DNA of 64,000 bases, from positions 25,563-89,562 of the forward strand of contig NZ_FOXX01000003.1 in the NCBI RefSeq assembly GCF_900115845.1, given 5' to 3'. The first letter of the stretch is position 1. Every line of letters begins with the position of its first letter. The notes beneath the pieces were generated by a model. It worked only from the letters and a program-made list of their open reading frames with translations. It was not told the origin of the DNA and searched no databases. Positions 17,232 through 25,739 of the stretch are shown here, piece after piece. Source of the DNA: Priestia endophytica DSM 13796. Its GTDB lineage: Bacteria; Bacillota; Bacilli; Bacillales; Bacillaceae_H. A program made the position numbers and the translations under genes.

Positions 17232-17262
17232 TGGCTCACCCATCACTAGTGCTTCATTTTTA
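17222..17262 (+). terminator. Terminator of the 60-residue gene
   Basis: AAGCACTAGTG and CACTAGTGCTT form an 11-bp stem followed by CATTTTTATT. Confidence 0.85.
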
Positions 17263-17288
17263 TTTAGTGGGGGATTACCCAACAACTA

Positions 17289-17436
17289 AAAGATAAATGC
17301 AAAATTCGGGCCTGTATTTCGTTTAAATAAATTTCCTAAAATAATCGTTACATTTTCATCCCCATTTTTTTCAATATAACAACTAATGCTTGTGGAAGTA
17401 TTCCCTACATCTGCCACAAATCCCCTTGTTGATCAT
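17289..17436 (-). pseudogene. Possible C-terminal gene remnant
   Basis: In the 520-bp gap 17232-17753, a minus-strand frame of about 49 codons without a start reads GFVADVGNTSTSISCYIEKN and ends NTGPNFAFIF. Its 3' end overlaps the repeated word TAAATGCAAAATTCGGGCCTG. It may be the tail of a deleted gene; nothing confirms expression. Confidence 0.3.
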
Positions 17437-17559
17437 TTACTTCTCTCTCATATCAAAAGAAAGCTTTTATTTATTTTGAAACCTTCTTTCTAAAAGGAAA
17501 ACACCCCCACACCTACCATAAGCCCCCTTGTCGTACCTTGAATAAAGAATAAGATATAT

Positions 17560-17660
17560 AAACATACGTGTATATTAATCTACAAAACTGTTCATAATAT
17601 TAATGTATTCCCCCATATGTGAAAAGCTTTTGCTAGTACTGAGCAAAGGCTTCTTTTTTA
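17560..17660 (+). ncRNA. Candidate small RNA, copy 1
   Basis: An intergenic block that recurs at 25740-25850 with the shared words ATTAATGTATTCCCC and GCTAGTACTGAGCAAAG. The second word is the loop and right arm of a terminator hairpin (AAGCTTTTGCT / AGCAAAGGCTT, then TTTTTT). The C-rich word is typical of RNAs that pair with ribosome binding sites. No reading frame is shared by the two copies. Expression is inferred. Confidence 0.45.
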
Positions 17661-17753
17661 TTAAAAGGAATTTAGAACTAAATTAGTTTAGTCGGGACGG
17701 ACGGTTATTTGTTTCTGTTTTAAAACCTTAAAGGGATAAAGTCAAGGGTTTTC

Positions 17754-18650
17754 TTAGGCTTCTACCTTTTTCTCTAATGGAGGTTTAGGTGTTTTATTCA
17801 GTCGTAAATTACCTGATAAATATAACCCAGTAAAAACAAAAAGGGAAGCAATGGCATCGTATATTGTAATCTTTTCACCTAATAAGATAGAGGCTAAAAG
17901 GTAACCTGCGATGGGGGTTAGGAATAGCCAGATATTTGCTTTAACAGCATCTTGTTTAAGTAAATAAAACCATAAAATCATGGCAAAGATTGAAACACCT
18001 AAAACCGACCACACGAGATATAGGATCAGATTTATATCCAATACAACAGGTTCATCTAATTCTAAAAGAATAGAAGGTATAATTAAAATAATCCCCCCGA
18101 ATAAAACCTGCCAGGCATTAATTACTAGGCTTGGTAGTTGCAACTTTTGTTTTTGAAAATAAACGCTGCCAACTGCCATGGATATCATGCCCATTAGTAG
18201 CAAGATAATTCCACTCCATGTAGAATGTCCATCTTGTAATAAAGGATATGTAGCAATTACTAAGCCAATGGCTGAAACAAGCATCCCTATCCACTCTTTC
18301 TTTTGAATGAAACGATTCATGAAAATGGAGGATAGAATTGCAACAAGAAAAGGATTAACAACGACTGCTAAATTAAAAAAGCCAGATGATACTGTTTTTA
18401 GTGCCCAAAAACCACAACCAAGATACAGAGAAGTATTAAATAAACCTAATAGTATCAGGGGTTTCCACTCATATTTTTTGGGCATGCGGTATTTACCTTT
18501 CCTAAATAAATAAATATATAATAACAATAAGCTCCCAGCTAAAAGGAAGCGAATAGTCCCCATTATCAATGGTGGGGCCGATAAAAGACCAAATTTAACA
18601 GAAACCGCCCCAGATGCCCATAGAATCGTAAATAAAATGCCAAAAAACAT
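17754..18650 (-). CDS. EamA/DMT-family exporter
   Basis: 298 aa, about ten transmembrane helices in two EamA repeats (residues 1-130 and 140-285). Conserved features: GTIRFLLAGSLLLL near the start, FFNLAVVVNPFLVAILSSIF in the fourth to fifth helices, and the second repeat end LTPIAGYLLASILLGEKIT. AAGGGAGGGAAAAGGAA precedes the ATG. The family exports amino acids and other small metabolites; the substrate here is unknown. Single gene on the minus strand. Confidence 0.85.
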   Translation of the reverse strand: MFFGILFTILWASGAVSVKFGLLSAPPLIMGTIRFLLAGSLLLLYIYLFRKGKYRMPKKYEWKPLILLGLFNTSLYLGCGFWALKTVSSGFFNLAVVVNPFLVAILSSIFMNRFIQKKEWIGMLVSAIGLVIATYPLLQDGHSTWSGIILLLMGMISMAVGSVYFQKQKLQLPSLVINAWQVLFGGIILIIPSILLELDEPVVLDINLILYLVWSVLGVSIFAMILWFYLLKQDAVKANIWLFLTPIAGYLLASILLGEKITIYDAIASLFVFTGLYLSGNLRLNKTPKPPLEKKVEA

Positions 18651-18741
18651 TTCCTTTTCCCTCCTTCAAATACTTACTAGATAAAAAGTTAATTTAAATA
18701 GTCATTTTCCAGAAAGTAGACGATTATGATGTGTTTTATAT

Positions 18742-18779
18742 AACAAAAGGTGCGCTCTAACTGAGTGCACCTTTTGTTT
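18742..18779 (-). terminator. Terminator of the oxidoreductase gene
   Basis: AACAAAAGGTGC and GCACCTTTTGTT form a 12-bp stem directly after the stop at 18780. Confidence 0.8.
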
Positions 18780-19514
18780 TTATGAATTGTATATTTTTCT
18801 GTTTAGATTCACAACATCCTTATGTGAAAATTCAACTTCCTTTTTTTCTGTAAACCTTTCGATCACCTTATCCCGTAGTAATGGTGCTTTTTCTTTATTT
18901 GCCTTTTTCAACGCTTCCGTAAGTTCATCTTTTGTTAGCTCTGTGCAGTAAGCAGGAGTTCCTGGTTGTTGTCTCCAAGAGTCACTTAAAGAACCACTGT
19001 CTACTGCATCAAAGCCTAGCTCGTATACTATGTCCATGACTACTTGTTTTTGTGATGGATCATTACCAGCAACCGCCATCGCAATTCGTCCACTAGATTC
19101 TTCAGATGTTCCTTCATTTTCTAACGTATAGGCTAATAAGTTGTTGAAAGCTTTAATGACAGGTCTGCCTAATTGTTTTGAAACCCAAACACTTTCAACC
19201 ATCCCGTTCTCGATTTCTTCAATTTTGTCGTCTCTAAAAGGATAATAATTTGAAGTATCTACAATGATTACTTCCTCCCCGACTTGATCGATAATGTTCC
19301 GAATGCTTTGCATTGCTTTAGTAGGGAGAGATATTATAAGAACTTCAATATTTTCCATTACATCCTCTACGCGCACAACTGTTCCAGCAAGCTCTTTTCC
19401 TTCTAAATGTTCAATTCCCCTTGCATCTGCAACTTTGACGTCATGCCCATTCTTAACTAATTTTTTAGAAATAATTGACCCAATTGGTCCTGCACCTATA
19501 ATTCCAAATCTCAT
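18780..19514 (-). CDS. NADP-dependent F420-type oxidoreductase (NAD(P)-binding)
   Basis: 244 aa. Rossmann motif GIIGAGPIGSIISKKL at the N-terminus, then the NADPH-dependent F420 reductase-like pattern with VLIISLPTKAM, IVDTSNYYPFRD, and GRPVIKAFNNLLAYTL. In low-GC Gram-positives lacking F420 these proteins probably reduce other substrates; the reaction is not known. GAGGAACAATC precedes the ATG. Divergent from an hxlR gene, so probably induced by electrophile or thiol stress through it. Confidence 0.85.
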   Translation of the reverse strand: MRFGIIGAGPIGSIISKKLVKNGHDVKVADARGIEHLEGKELAGTVVRVEDVMENIEVLIISLPTKAMQSIRNIIDQVGEEVIIVDTSNYYPFRDDKIEEIENGMVESVWVSKQLGRPVIKAFNNLLAYTLENEGTSEESSGRIAMAVAGNDPSQKQVVMDIVYELGFDAVDSGSLSDSWRQQPGTPAYCTELTKDELTEALKKANKEKAPLLRDKVIERFTEKKEVEFSHKDVVNLNRKIYNS

Positions 19515-19619
19515 GATTGTTCCTCCTCAAGAATTTGTATATAAAAGCATTATTCTGCTTAAAGTTACACCATCATATATTTATCAAACCGTAAACATAT
19601 ATTCATTAGATATAAAAAA

Positions 19620-19720
19620 CGTATTGAATACTTCTGTTACATATACTAGAATAAAATCATTTCTCATCTTTTTGAAGTAGGCAATTAAAATTGCCATAGT
19701 ACATTTTTTTGTACTTAACA
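19620..19720. repeat. Inverted-repeat arm 1 with HxlR operator
   Basis: About 100 bp between the oxidoreductase and hxlR genes that is repeated, in inverted form, at 20450-20548 (roughly 80% identical). Both arms hold GTACATTTTTTTGTAC (19699-19714 here), a likely HxlR-type dyad, next to TTGCCATA. Confidence 0.75.
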
Positions 19721-19739
19721 ATAGAAAGCAGGTGAAAAG

Positions 19740-20099
19740 GTGTCTAGAATATGTAAGGATGGATTTGACCCAGAGTGTATAAAGGAACAAAGAGAAGTAT
19801 ATGGTATTGCCTATACCCAGAATATGCTTTCAGGACGCTGGAAGTATATTATTCTTTGGTTTTTAAAAACCAAAGAACGTCGTTATAGCGAAATTAAAGC
19901 TTTTTTATGGGACATTTCACAGGGTTCTCTTACAAAACAGTTGAGAGAATTAGAAGCAGATGGATTAATTAAGCGAGAGGTTTTTCCTGAGGTACCTCCA
20001 CGTGTTGAATATTCATTAACAACTAAAGGATGTGAATTTATCCCCATACTTGATATGATGGAGAATTTCGGCAAAAAATTCGGAGAGAAACCTGAGTGA
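19740..20099 (+). CDS. HxlR-family regulator
   Basis: 119 aa from a GTG start after GCAGGTG. Winged-helix protein of the HxlR/YodB class: cysteine near the N-terminus (residue 5, CKDGFDPEC), LSGRWKYIILWFLKTKERRY and SQGSLTKQLRELEADGLIKR, then the wing VPPRVEYSLTTKG. Cysteine-containing members sense quinones, aldehydes or thiol-reactive agents. It lies between two inverted copies of its likely operator, so it probably represses both the divergent oxidoreductase and itself. Confidence 0.85.
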   Translation: MSRICKDGFDPECIKEQREVYGIAYTQNMLSGRWKYIILWFLKTKERRYSEIKAFLWDISQGSLTKQLRELEADGLIKREVFPEVPPRVEYSLTTKGCEFIPILDMMENFGKKFGEKPE

Positions 20100-20185
20100 A
20101 ATAATAAAATGATATTTTTTATCAATTGGACCGAATTTGTGAAGTATTGTACTAACGGGTTTAGTTCAATAGGGTTATTCTATCT

Positions 20186-20233
20186 AATTCAAAACGCTGC
20201 AATCGTTAAAATTAGATTGCAGCGTTTTGAATT
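20186..20233. terminator. Terminator between hxlR and the DMT remnant
   Basis: A perfect 19-bp stem, AATTCAAAACGCTGCAATC with its complement, around a 10-nt loop. T-rich flanks allow bidirectional termination. Confidence 0.85.
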
Positions 20234-20242
20234 ATTTTACTA

Positions 20243-20447
20243 TATTATGCAGATATTTCTTCACTAGGGTGTTTATTTTCTTTATAGATAAGATAAAAAG
20301 CAACTATCATAAATAGTAATGCAGAATAACGTTTTATATCTAAATGAATGACTAAACTATTGAACCAGCCGAGATTGTCAATAACAATGCCGATTACAAG
20401 CTGACCAATGATCATGGTAATATGGGTTGCAATAACTCCAGCTTTTT
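20243..20447 (-). pseudogene. YdcZ/DUF606 family membrane protein, C-terminal remnant
   Basis: Minus-strand open stretch without a start, beginning KAGVIATHITMIIGQLVIGI and including IDNLGWFNSLVIHLDIKR and LFMIVAFYLIYKENK before a stop. This is the C-terminal part of a DMT-type (DUF606) permease. It is fused directly to the second inverted copy of the HxlR control region, so its N-terminal half was lost in a rearrangement and the promoter now drives nothing useful. Confidence 0.6.
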
Positions 20448-20449
20448 GT

Positions 20450-20548
20450 TATTAAGTACAAAAAAATGTACTATGGCAATTTTTATTGCCCTCTTTTAAA
20501 AAATGAGAATTGGTTTTATTCTAGGATATGTAACAAAATTACTCCATA
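20450..20548. repeat. Inverted-repeat arm 2 with HxlR operator
   Basis: Inverted copy of 19620-19720; the dyad GTACAAAAAAATGTAC is at 20456-20471 next to TATGGCAA. The stretch 20549-20700 beyond it holds only broken frames, e.g. a 35-codon piece ending MVGSILLPSIAR. Confidence 0.75.
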
Positions 20549-20728
20549 CAACAAGTTGATAGGCAAACGGTGTAATAAACAGAATTTGGACATTTGAGTG
20601 TGAAACAGCTGATGTGGATCATGGGTTCTATCTTATGGTTGGATCCATACTTTTGCCCTCCATAGCCCGATAAAATGTGAGTAGGTCCCTTAGGATAAAT
20701 TGACAACTAAATTTTCATCGTGGTATAG

Positions 20729-20740
20729 TTAGCTTGCTAA
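20729..20740. promoter_or_regulatory. MarR-type operator 1
   Basis: Palindrome TTAGCTTGCTAA just upstream of the marR-type gene, one of three copies of TTAGCwwGCTAA in 850 bp. Confidence 0.75.
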
Positions 20741-20767
20741 ATATAGTGTGGTAGTGGAGGCATATCT

Positions 20768-21193
20768 ATGAACGATAATGTTGATTGCGATATTCGTCAG
20801 TCATTAGATAAAATTTCATTTCAAATGCGTCGAGATTATAATGAGAGTCTAAGAGAACTTAATCTTTATGTTGGCCAAGATAATTTACTCTCTCGGTTGT
20901 GGTTAGGCGATGGGGTAACACAAAGGCAACTATGTGAACATTTAAAATGTGAACCGCCTACGGTAACAAATATGGTTAAATCATTGGAGCAAAACGGATT
21001 TATATACCGTAAACGTGATGAACAAGATGCAAGGGTTATGCGAATTTATCTAACGGACAAAGGCAAAGAATTAGAGAAACCGGTTGAGTTCAAATGGAAA
21101 CAGCAGCAAGAAAAGTTACTCCATTCAATCTTACCGGAAGAACGCTTACTATTAAGGCAACTTATGAAGCGAATGGAGAGAAACTTGTTCTAA
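20768..21193 (+). CDS. MarR-family regulator
   Basis: 141 aa. Winged helix with VTQRQLCEHLKCEPPTVTNMVKSLEQNGFIYR (recognition helix) and the wing RDEQDARVMRIYLTDKG containing the conserved D-x-R. GGTAGTGGAGG precedes the ATG. Its likely operators (20729-20740, 21213-21224, 21565-21576) flank the gene and lie upstream of the flavin monooxygenase, so it probably represses itself and the following monooxygenase-reductase-exporter cluster in response to a phenolic or other aromatic compound; the ligand class is inferred from the family. Confidence 0.85.
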   Translation: MNDNVDCDIRQSLDKISFQMRRDYNESLRELNLYVGQDNLLSRLWLGDGVTQRQLCEHLKCEPPTVTNMVKSLEQNGFIYRKRDEQDARVMRIYLTDKGKELEKPVEFKWKQQQEKLLHSILPEERLLLRQLMKRMERNLF

Positions 21194-21208
21194 GTTTTCT
21201 CTATATTG

Positions 21209-21228
21209 ATATTTAGCATGCTAAATAT
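21209..21228. promoter_or_regulatory. MarR-type operator 2
   Basis: A perfect 20-bp palindrome centred on TTAGCATGCTAA, 16 bp after the marR stop. The 21194-21643 gap contains this and operator 3 and no credible gene. Confidence 0.75.
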
Positions 21229-21564
21229 TTAACAGTTCTATATCGTTTATTTACTAACAAAAAGGTTATGGATCCACTGAAGAGGATGCGTCTAGCCAAA
21301 AACAATGATATCCGTACTTTCTAAAATGCTTTGGCTTAATTTCATAGGAGAATATATTTTTAAAGACGTACATTGAATAATAGCCTTTCTCAACAGGGAA
21401 GCTTTTTTTTGGAAGTGTGGGACCCAGCATTTTGATGAATCATTGCACCAGCCTTTTACAACTATGACGTACTCAAACCCAAGGGATATGAGTATTATAC
21501 GTTACAATTCAGTAAGGAAGTCAAAAGAAGTCTTGTCTTTGCTGGGGAATAACCAGTAGATTAG

Positions 21565-21576
21565 TTAGCAAGCTAA
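21565..21576. promoter_or_regulatory. MarR-type operator 3, upstream of the monooxygenase
   Basis: Palindrome TTAGCAAGCTAA, 68 bp before the monooxygenase start, so placed to control that promoter. Confidence 0.75.
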
Positions 21577-21643
21577 ATAATATTGAATTTTCTCCGAGCT
21601 ACTAAAACTTGATTGGAAATAATTCACTAAGGAGAAGAGATAT

Positions 21644-22978
21644 ATGAAAAAAAGAAAAGAAATGCAACTAGCACTACAAATGGTTTCTGGATATGGAGCC
21701 GAATTTAGCGCTTGGAGAATGCCTGGTACCGACCCAGCAGCCTACACAAATACGGATAGTTATGTGGAGCGAGCTAAATTAGCTGAAAAAGGAAAATTTC
21801 AAATGATCTTCATCGCGGATACTCCTGCATTATACAATGACTTAGGTCCTCAGACTCCTATGTTCCCTATGGATCCTATGTTAGCGCTAATGGCTGTAGC
21901 TAGAGAAACGAAACATATTGGGCTTGTTGCTACCCTATCAACGACATTCAATTATCCATATAACATAGCACGTCAGTTCAAAGCACTAGATGTTATAAGT
22001 CATGGACGTGTAGGATGGAATGCGGTCACCTCATCCCATCCATTAGCAGCAGCAAATTTTGGTGCTCGGGTTGCCAATCGCAAAGAAAGATATGGTAAGG
22101 CACATGAGAGTATACAAATCGTTCAAGCATTATGGGGGAGTTGGGAACCAGACGCTTGGACGTTAGATGTAGATGGAGGAAAATTTGCGGACATGGACAA
22201 AATTCAGCCTATCAACCTTGAAGGGCAGTATTACGCATCTCGTGGTCCTTTACCAATCCCCCCTTCTGAGCAAGGTCAGCCAGTTATTTTCCAAGCAGGC
22301 GGAGGGGAAGAAGGATTGGAATTAGCAGGGAGGTACGCTTCTGGTGTCTATGCTAACCCTTACGACATTGAGTCTGCTCGTGAACATAGACAAGCGCTTC
22401 GACAAAGTGCAGCTCGTTTTGGCCGAAATCCCGATGATATCAAGATGTATGCAGGTTTTATGTTTTCCATAGGTTCAACTGAAGAAGAAGGTTTAGAACG
22501 ACGAAGACAGCTTATGAGTTTTAATCCTGAGGAGATTCCAGGAAGGGTAAGTTACCTTGGTTCCATGGTTGGTTTACCACTATCGGTGAATTCGGTAGAT
22601 ATTGATCAACCATTAGCAGCTGATATGTTGAAAAAGGCATATGCCAACCCAATGGATCCACGTTCCCCCAGAGCTTTAGAGCTGTTGAAAAAAGGGCTAT
22701 CCATTCGAGATGTTCTTGCCCATGGGGTCATTAACTATCATCCAGTAGTTGCAGGTACCCCCGTACAAGTTGCTGACTTCTTGGAAGAATGGTTTTTAGC
22801 TGGTGCATGTGACGGCTTCTCGGTTGTTCCGGATATAGCCTATGATGGAGTTGCTGACTTTGTGAATCTGGTTGTCCCCATTTTGCAGGAGCGCGGTTTG
22901 TTCCACAGGGAATATGAAGGAAAAACACTGCGCGAGAATATGGGAGTTCCTTATCAATACAGAAGACTAAAATATTAA
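21644..22978 (+). CDS. Flavin-dependent monooxygenase, NtaA/SnaA/DszA family
   Basis: 444 aa luciferase-like (TIM-barrel) FMNH2-dependent monooxygenase. The start is MKKRKEMQLALQMVSGYG; family landmarks are the early WRMPG, FIADTP, GLVATLSTTFNYPYNIARQF, SHGRVGWNAVTSSHP, and QAGGGEEGLELAGRYA. Family members attack chelating agents, sulfur compounds and antibiotics' precursors, using FMNH2 from a separate reductase. The nitroreductase-like gene 26 bp downstream may supply it. GGAGAAGAG precedes the start. Confidence 0.88.
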   Translation: MKKRKEMQLALQMVSGYGAEFSAWRMPGTDPAAYTNTDSYVERAKLAEKGKFQMIFIADTPALYNDLGPQTPMFPMDPMLALMAVARETKHIGLVATLSTTFNYPYNIARQFKALDVISHGRVGWNAVTSSHPLAAANFGARVANRKERYGKAHESIQIVQALWGSWEPDAWTLDVDGGKFADMDKIQPINLEGQYYASRGPLPIPPSEQGQPVIFQAGGGEEGLELAGRYASGVYANPYDIESAREHRQALRQSAARFGRNPDDIKMYAGFMFSIGSTEEEGLERRRQLMSFNPEEIPGRVSYLGSMVGLPLSVNSVDIDQPLAADMLKKAYANPMDPRSPRALELLKKGLSIRDVLAHGVINYHPVVAGTPVQVADFLEEWFLAGACDGFSVVPDIAYDGVADFVNLVVPILQERGLFHREYEGKTLRENMGVPYQYRRLKY

Positions 22979-23004
22979 AATAATTAATAGAGGAGAGAAT
23001 TCAA

Positions 23005-23745
23005 ATGAATAATACCCTTAAATTACTTCATAATCATACGTCCATTCGTTCTTATACAAATCAACCATTAACAGAGGAACAACGAGAGGCAATCTTTCAG
23101 GCTGCTAATCAGACTTCATCTTTCAGCCTTTTACAGGCCGTTTCTATCATTAGAATTACAGATTCAGATCTTCGCAAAAAAGTAATGCAGCTTTCTGCGA
23201 ATCAGCCTTATATTGAAGAGGCAGCAGAGTTTTGGATTTTTTGTGCAGATTTTAACCGAAATCATCAAATTGCCCCCAAGGTAGACCTTGACTATATTGA
23301 ATACCTTTTAATCGGTACATTCGATGCGGGGCTCATGGCTCAGAATGCTTTAACGGCAGCTGAATCAATGGGACTCGGTGGTGTATATATCGGTGGAGTA
23401 AGACTTAATATTACAGAATTAACTGAGGTATTAAATTTGCCAGAGCATGTGGTTCCTTTAGTGGGGCTATGCATAGGCCACCCTGCTGGAGAGAAACCTG
23501 GACTAAAACCACGTTTACCTCAATCAATGGTCATGTTTAATAATCAGTATCAAGCACTAGATGAAGAAAAATTAGCAACCTATGACCAACAGATGCGTGA
23601 GTATTACCAAGATCGTCCTGTTAAAGCTCCTTTCACAGTAAAGAAAGTAAAGGGATGGAAAGATCATATTGAGGATCATCTTGAAAGAAGCAAATTACCC
23701 TTCATGCTTGAGTATTTAAACAAACAAGGATTTGCTAAAAAATAA
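23005..23745 (+). CDS. nfrA: NADPH-dependent FMN reductase/nitroreductase, NfrA type
   Basis: 246 aa nitroreductase fold: HTSIRSYTNQPLTEEQREAI at the N-terminus, FMN-binding GLMAQNALTAAESMGLGGVYIGG in the middle, VPLVGLCIGHPAGEKPGLKPRLP near residue 160, and the C-terminal helical extension typical of NfrA/FrxA-like proteins. GGAGAG precedes the ATG. Likely role: supply of reduced FMN to the upstream monooxygenase, or reduction of nitro compounds and disulfides. Confidence 0.85.
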   Translation: MNNTLKLLHNHTSIRSYTNQPLTEEQREAIFQAANQTSSFSLLQAVSIIRITDSDLRKKVMQLSANQPYIEEAAEFWIFCADFNRNHQIAPKVDLDYIEYLLIGTFDAGLMAQNALTAAESMGLGGVYIGGVRLNITELTEVLNLPEHVVPLVGLCIGHPAGEKPGLKPRLPQSMVMFNNQYQALDEEKLATYDQQMREYYQDRPVKAPFTVKKVKGWKDHIEDHLERSKLPFMLEYLNKQGFAKK

Positions 23746-23784
23746 ACTGTTACTAATTAAATGGATTTACAAGGAGATATAGAA

Positions 23785-25221
23785 ATGAAGAAGCAATACA
23801 ATACGCGTGTCATCTTGGCATCGCTGCTTATGTGCGGTTTTGTAGGCATGTTTAGCGAGACGGCTCTAAATATAGCAATGACTAATTTAATGGAAGTGTT
23901 CCAAATTTCAGCCGCAACCGCACAGTGGTTAACAACCGGTTTCCTGCTGACTCTTGGCATTTTAATGCCGATAAGCGGCCTGCTGTTGCAGAGATTTACA
24001 ACGAGACAGCTGTTCACAGGTTCTCTCATGAGCTTAATCATAGGTACCCTCATTGCGGCGCTCGCGTTTAATTTTGAGATGTTGATGGTTGCTCGAGTTT
24101 TACAGGCAGCAGGCATGGCATTATTGCTGCCACTCATGTTCAATACGGTTCTTGTCATATACCCGCCGGAAAAGCGAGGGGCGGCGATGGGCTTCGTTGG
24201 ACTTGTTATCATGTTTGCGCCAGCAACCGGACCGACCATAGGCGGTCTATTAATCGAGTATTTAACATGGCATTATATCTTCTGGTTTTCACTGCCGTTC
24301 TTGGTTATTGGATTGTTGATAGGGCTGAAGTATTTGGAAAATGTCACCGATGTCACGAAGCCCCAAATCGATATGCTGTCTGTCGCATTGTCAACGATCG
24401 GCTTTGGAGGAGTTGTCTTCGGCTTCAGTAAGGCAGGCGAAGGAGCTGAAGGATGGGGAAGCGCAGTTGTGGGCACTTCAATCATTGTTGGGCTCGTCGC
24501 GCTGGTACTGTTCATACTGCGGCAGAACTCTAAACGCGATCCGATGATGAATCTGAGCGTTTTCAAGTACCCAATGTACGTCGTTGGGCTGCTCCTGGTA
24601 ATGTCGTGTACGTTGATCATTATGTCGAGCATGATTATCCTACCGATGTTTTTGCAGACGGGTGCAGGATTGTCTGTGTTCACTGCAGGACTCATGCTTT
24701 TGCCGGGTAGCGCGCTGAACGGTATCCTCTCTCCACGTATGGGGAGCTTGTTCGATAAATATGGGCCGAAATGGCTCGTTATTCCTGGTCTCGTAATCGT
24801 GGCAGTCATGTTATGGTTCTTTACAACCCTGTCTCCTGCTTCATCAGTGGCCTTTATCGTGGCTTTGCATATCGGGCTCATGGTTGGGGTAGGGATGATA
24901 TGGATGCCTGCCCAAACGAACGGGTTAAATCAATTACCGCCGGAGTTATACCCGCACGGCACGGCAGTCATGAATACACTTCAGCAGGTGATGGGTGCGA
25001 TTGGAACGGCGGTCGCAATCAGTATCCTTACGGGCGGTATGGAGGAATACTTGCATCGCTCCTCCACTCCGGCCAAACAGGCCGAAATTGCAAACGCGAT
25101 GACAGCTGGATCACAAAACGTGTTCCTGTTCACGATGATCATAGCACTGATTGGCTTGGTCATAGCGTTCTTCATCCGCCGTGTCATCGTCAACCACAAG
25201 GTGATGAATATGCCTCATTAA
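23785..25221 (+). CDS. MFS multidrug exporter, DHA2 (EmrB/QacA) family
   Basis: 478 aa, about 14 transmembrane helices. Signature features: FSETALNIAMTNLMEVF (first helix, motif D-like), TAQWLTTGFLLTLGILMP, the loop RFTTRQLF, motif C ATGPTIGGLL, and the long second half typical of DHA2. ATG at 23785 with AAGGAG 9 nt upstream. Third gene of the MarR-controlled cluster, for export of the inducing toxic compound. Clearly richer in G and C than its neighbours, so probably acquired separately. Confidence 0.88.
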   Translation: MKKQYNTRVILASLLMCGFVGMFSETALNIAMTNLMEVFQISAATAQWLTTGFLLTLGILMPISGLLLQRFTTRQLFTGSLMSLIIGTLIAALAFNFEMLMVARVLQAAGMALLLPLMFNTVLVIYPPEKRGAAMGFVGLVIMFAPATGPTIGGLLIEYLTWHYIFWFSLPFLVIGLLIGLKYLENVTDVTKPQIDMLSVALSTIGFGGVVFGFSKAGEGAEGWGSAVVGTSIIVGLVALVLFILRQNSKRDPMMNLSVFKYPMYVVGLLLVMSCTLIIMSSMIILPMFLQTGAGLSVFTAGLMLLPGSALNGILSPRMGSLFDKYGPKWLVIPGLVIVAVMLWFFTTLSPASSVAFIVALHIGLMVGVGMIWMPAQTNGLNQLPPELYPHGTAVMNTLQQVMGAIGTAVAISILTGGMEEYLHRSSTPAKQAEIANAMTAGSQNVFLFTMIIALIGLVIAFFIRRVIVNHKVMNMPH

Positions 25222-25233
25222 TGTTTTGCCAGC

Positions 25234-25266
25234 AAGGTGCTTTAGCTTAACAAGCCAAAGCACCTT
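25234..25266 (+). terminator. Hairpin after the MFS gene
   Basis: AAGGTGCTTT and AAAGCACCTT form a 10-bp stem 13 bp after the stop. There is no strong T-tract. Confidence 0.6.
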
Positions 25267-25372
25267 AGAGGAATTCGACTTTCCAGGTTAAAATTTGCTT
25301 AGCTTATAATATCCGCATTTTGTCGGCAGGACCTCTTATAGGTTATCCCAAAATATATAGGATAGCTATACG

Positions 25373-25411
25373 AACAGCCCTTACCTAATATAGGTAAGGG
25401 CTGTTTTATTC
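25373..25411 (-). terminator. Terminator of the second 54-residue gene
   Basis: AACAGCCCTTACCT and AGGTAAGGGCTGTT form a perfect 14-bp stem with a T-rich 3' side. Confidence 0.85.
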
Positions 25412-25416
25412 TTTGT

Positions 25417-25581
25417 TTATTTAGGTTTTTGTAAGAAATTTTTATCTAACAATTGAATAGAAAGAATATCTCGCTCTGAAGTATATAACAATTTCATTTC
25501 TTCCTGTATATAGCGACCCTTTACTACTTTTCTAATCTTTATCTTTCCATCAGGTAATGTATATTCTTGATACAGGGTCAT
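25417..25581 (-). CDS. 54-residue small protein, copy 2
   Basis: Starts MTLYQEYTLPDGKIKIRKVV and ends LLDKNFLQKPK; the ribosome site GAGGAG is 8 nt upstream. Same length and ends as copy 1 at 15068-15232. Internal differences (RSHKEEMKLLGITERD against RYIQEEMKLLYTSERD) show both have diverged while keeping open frames, which suggests purifying selection. Function unknown. Confidence 0.75.
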   Translation of the reverse strand: MTLYQEYTLPDGKIKIRKVVKGRYIQEEMKLLYTSERDILSIQLLDKNFLQKPK

Positions 25582-25638
25582 AGGATTTACTCCTCTTTTT
25601 CAAAAGTTTCTTCCATTAATATATTATCCTATATGTAA

Positions 25639-25674
25639 AAACCCTTTGTTAATATTAAACAAAGGGTTTCTTTT
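25639..25674 (+). terminator. Hairpin upstream of the second small-RNA candidate
   Basis: AAACCCTTTGTT and AACAAAGGGTTT form a 12-bp stem followed by CTTTTTATTT. Confidence 0.7.
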
Positions 25675-25739
25675 TATTTAACAATCACTAGTTTACATAA
25701 CACACATTATCGGACATAAACTACTCAGAGGAATTTTTA

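Noticed and set aside
24771..25250. 159-aa frame overlapping the MFS gene
   Set aside because: Same strand, different frame, wholly within the G+C-rich MFS coding sequence, which has clear transporter motifs; the other frame is a compositional shadow.
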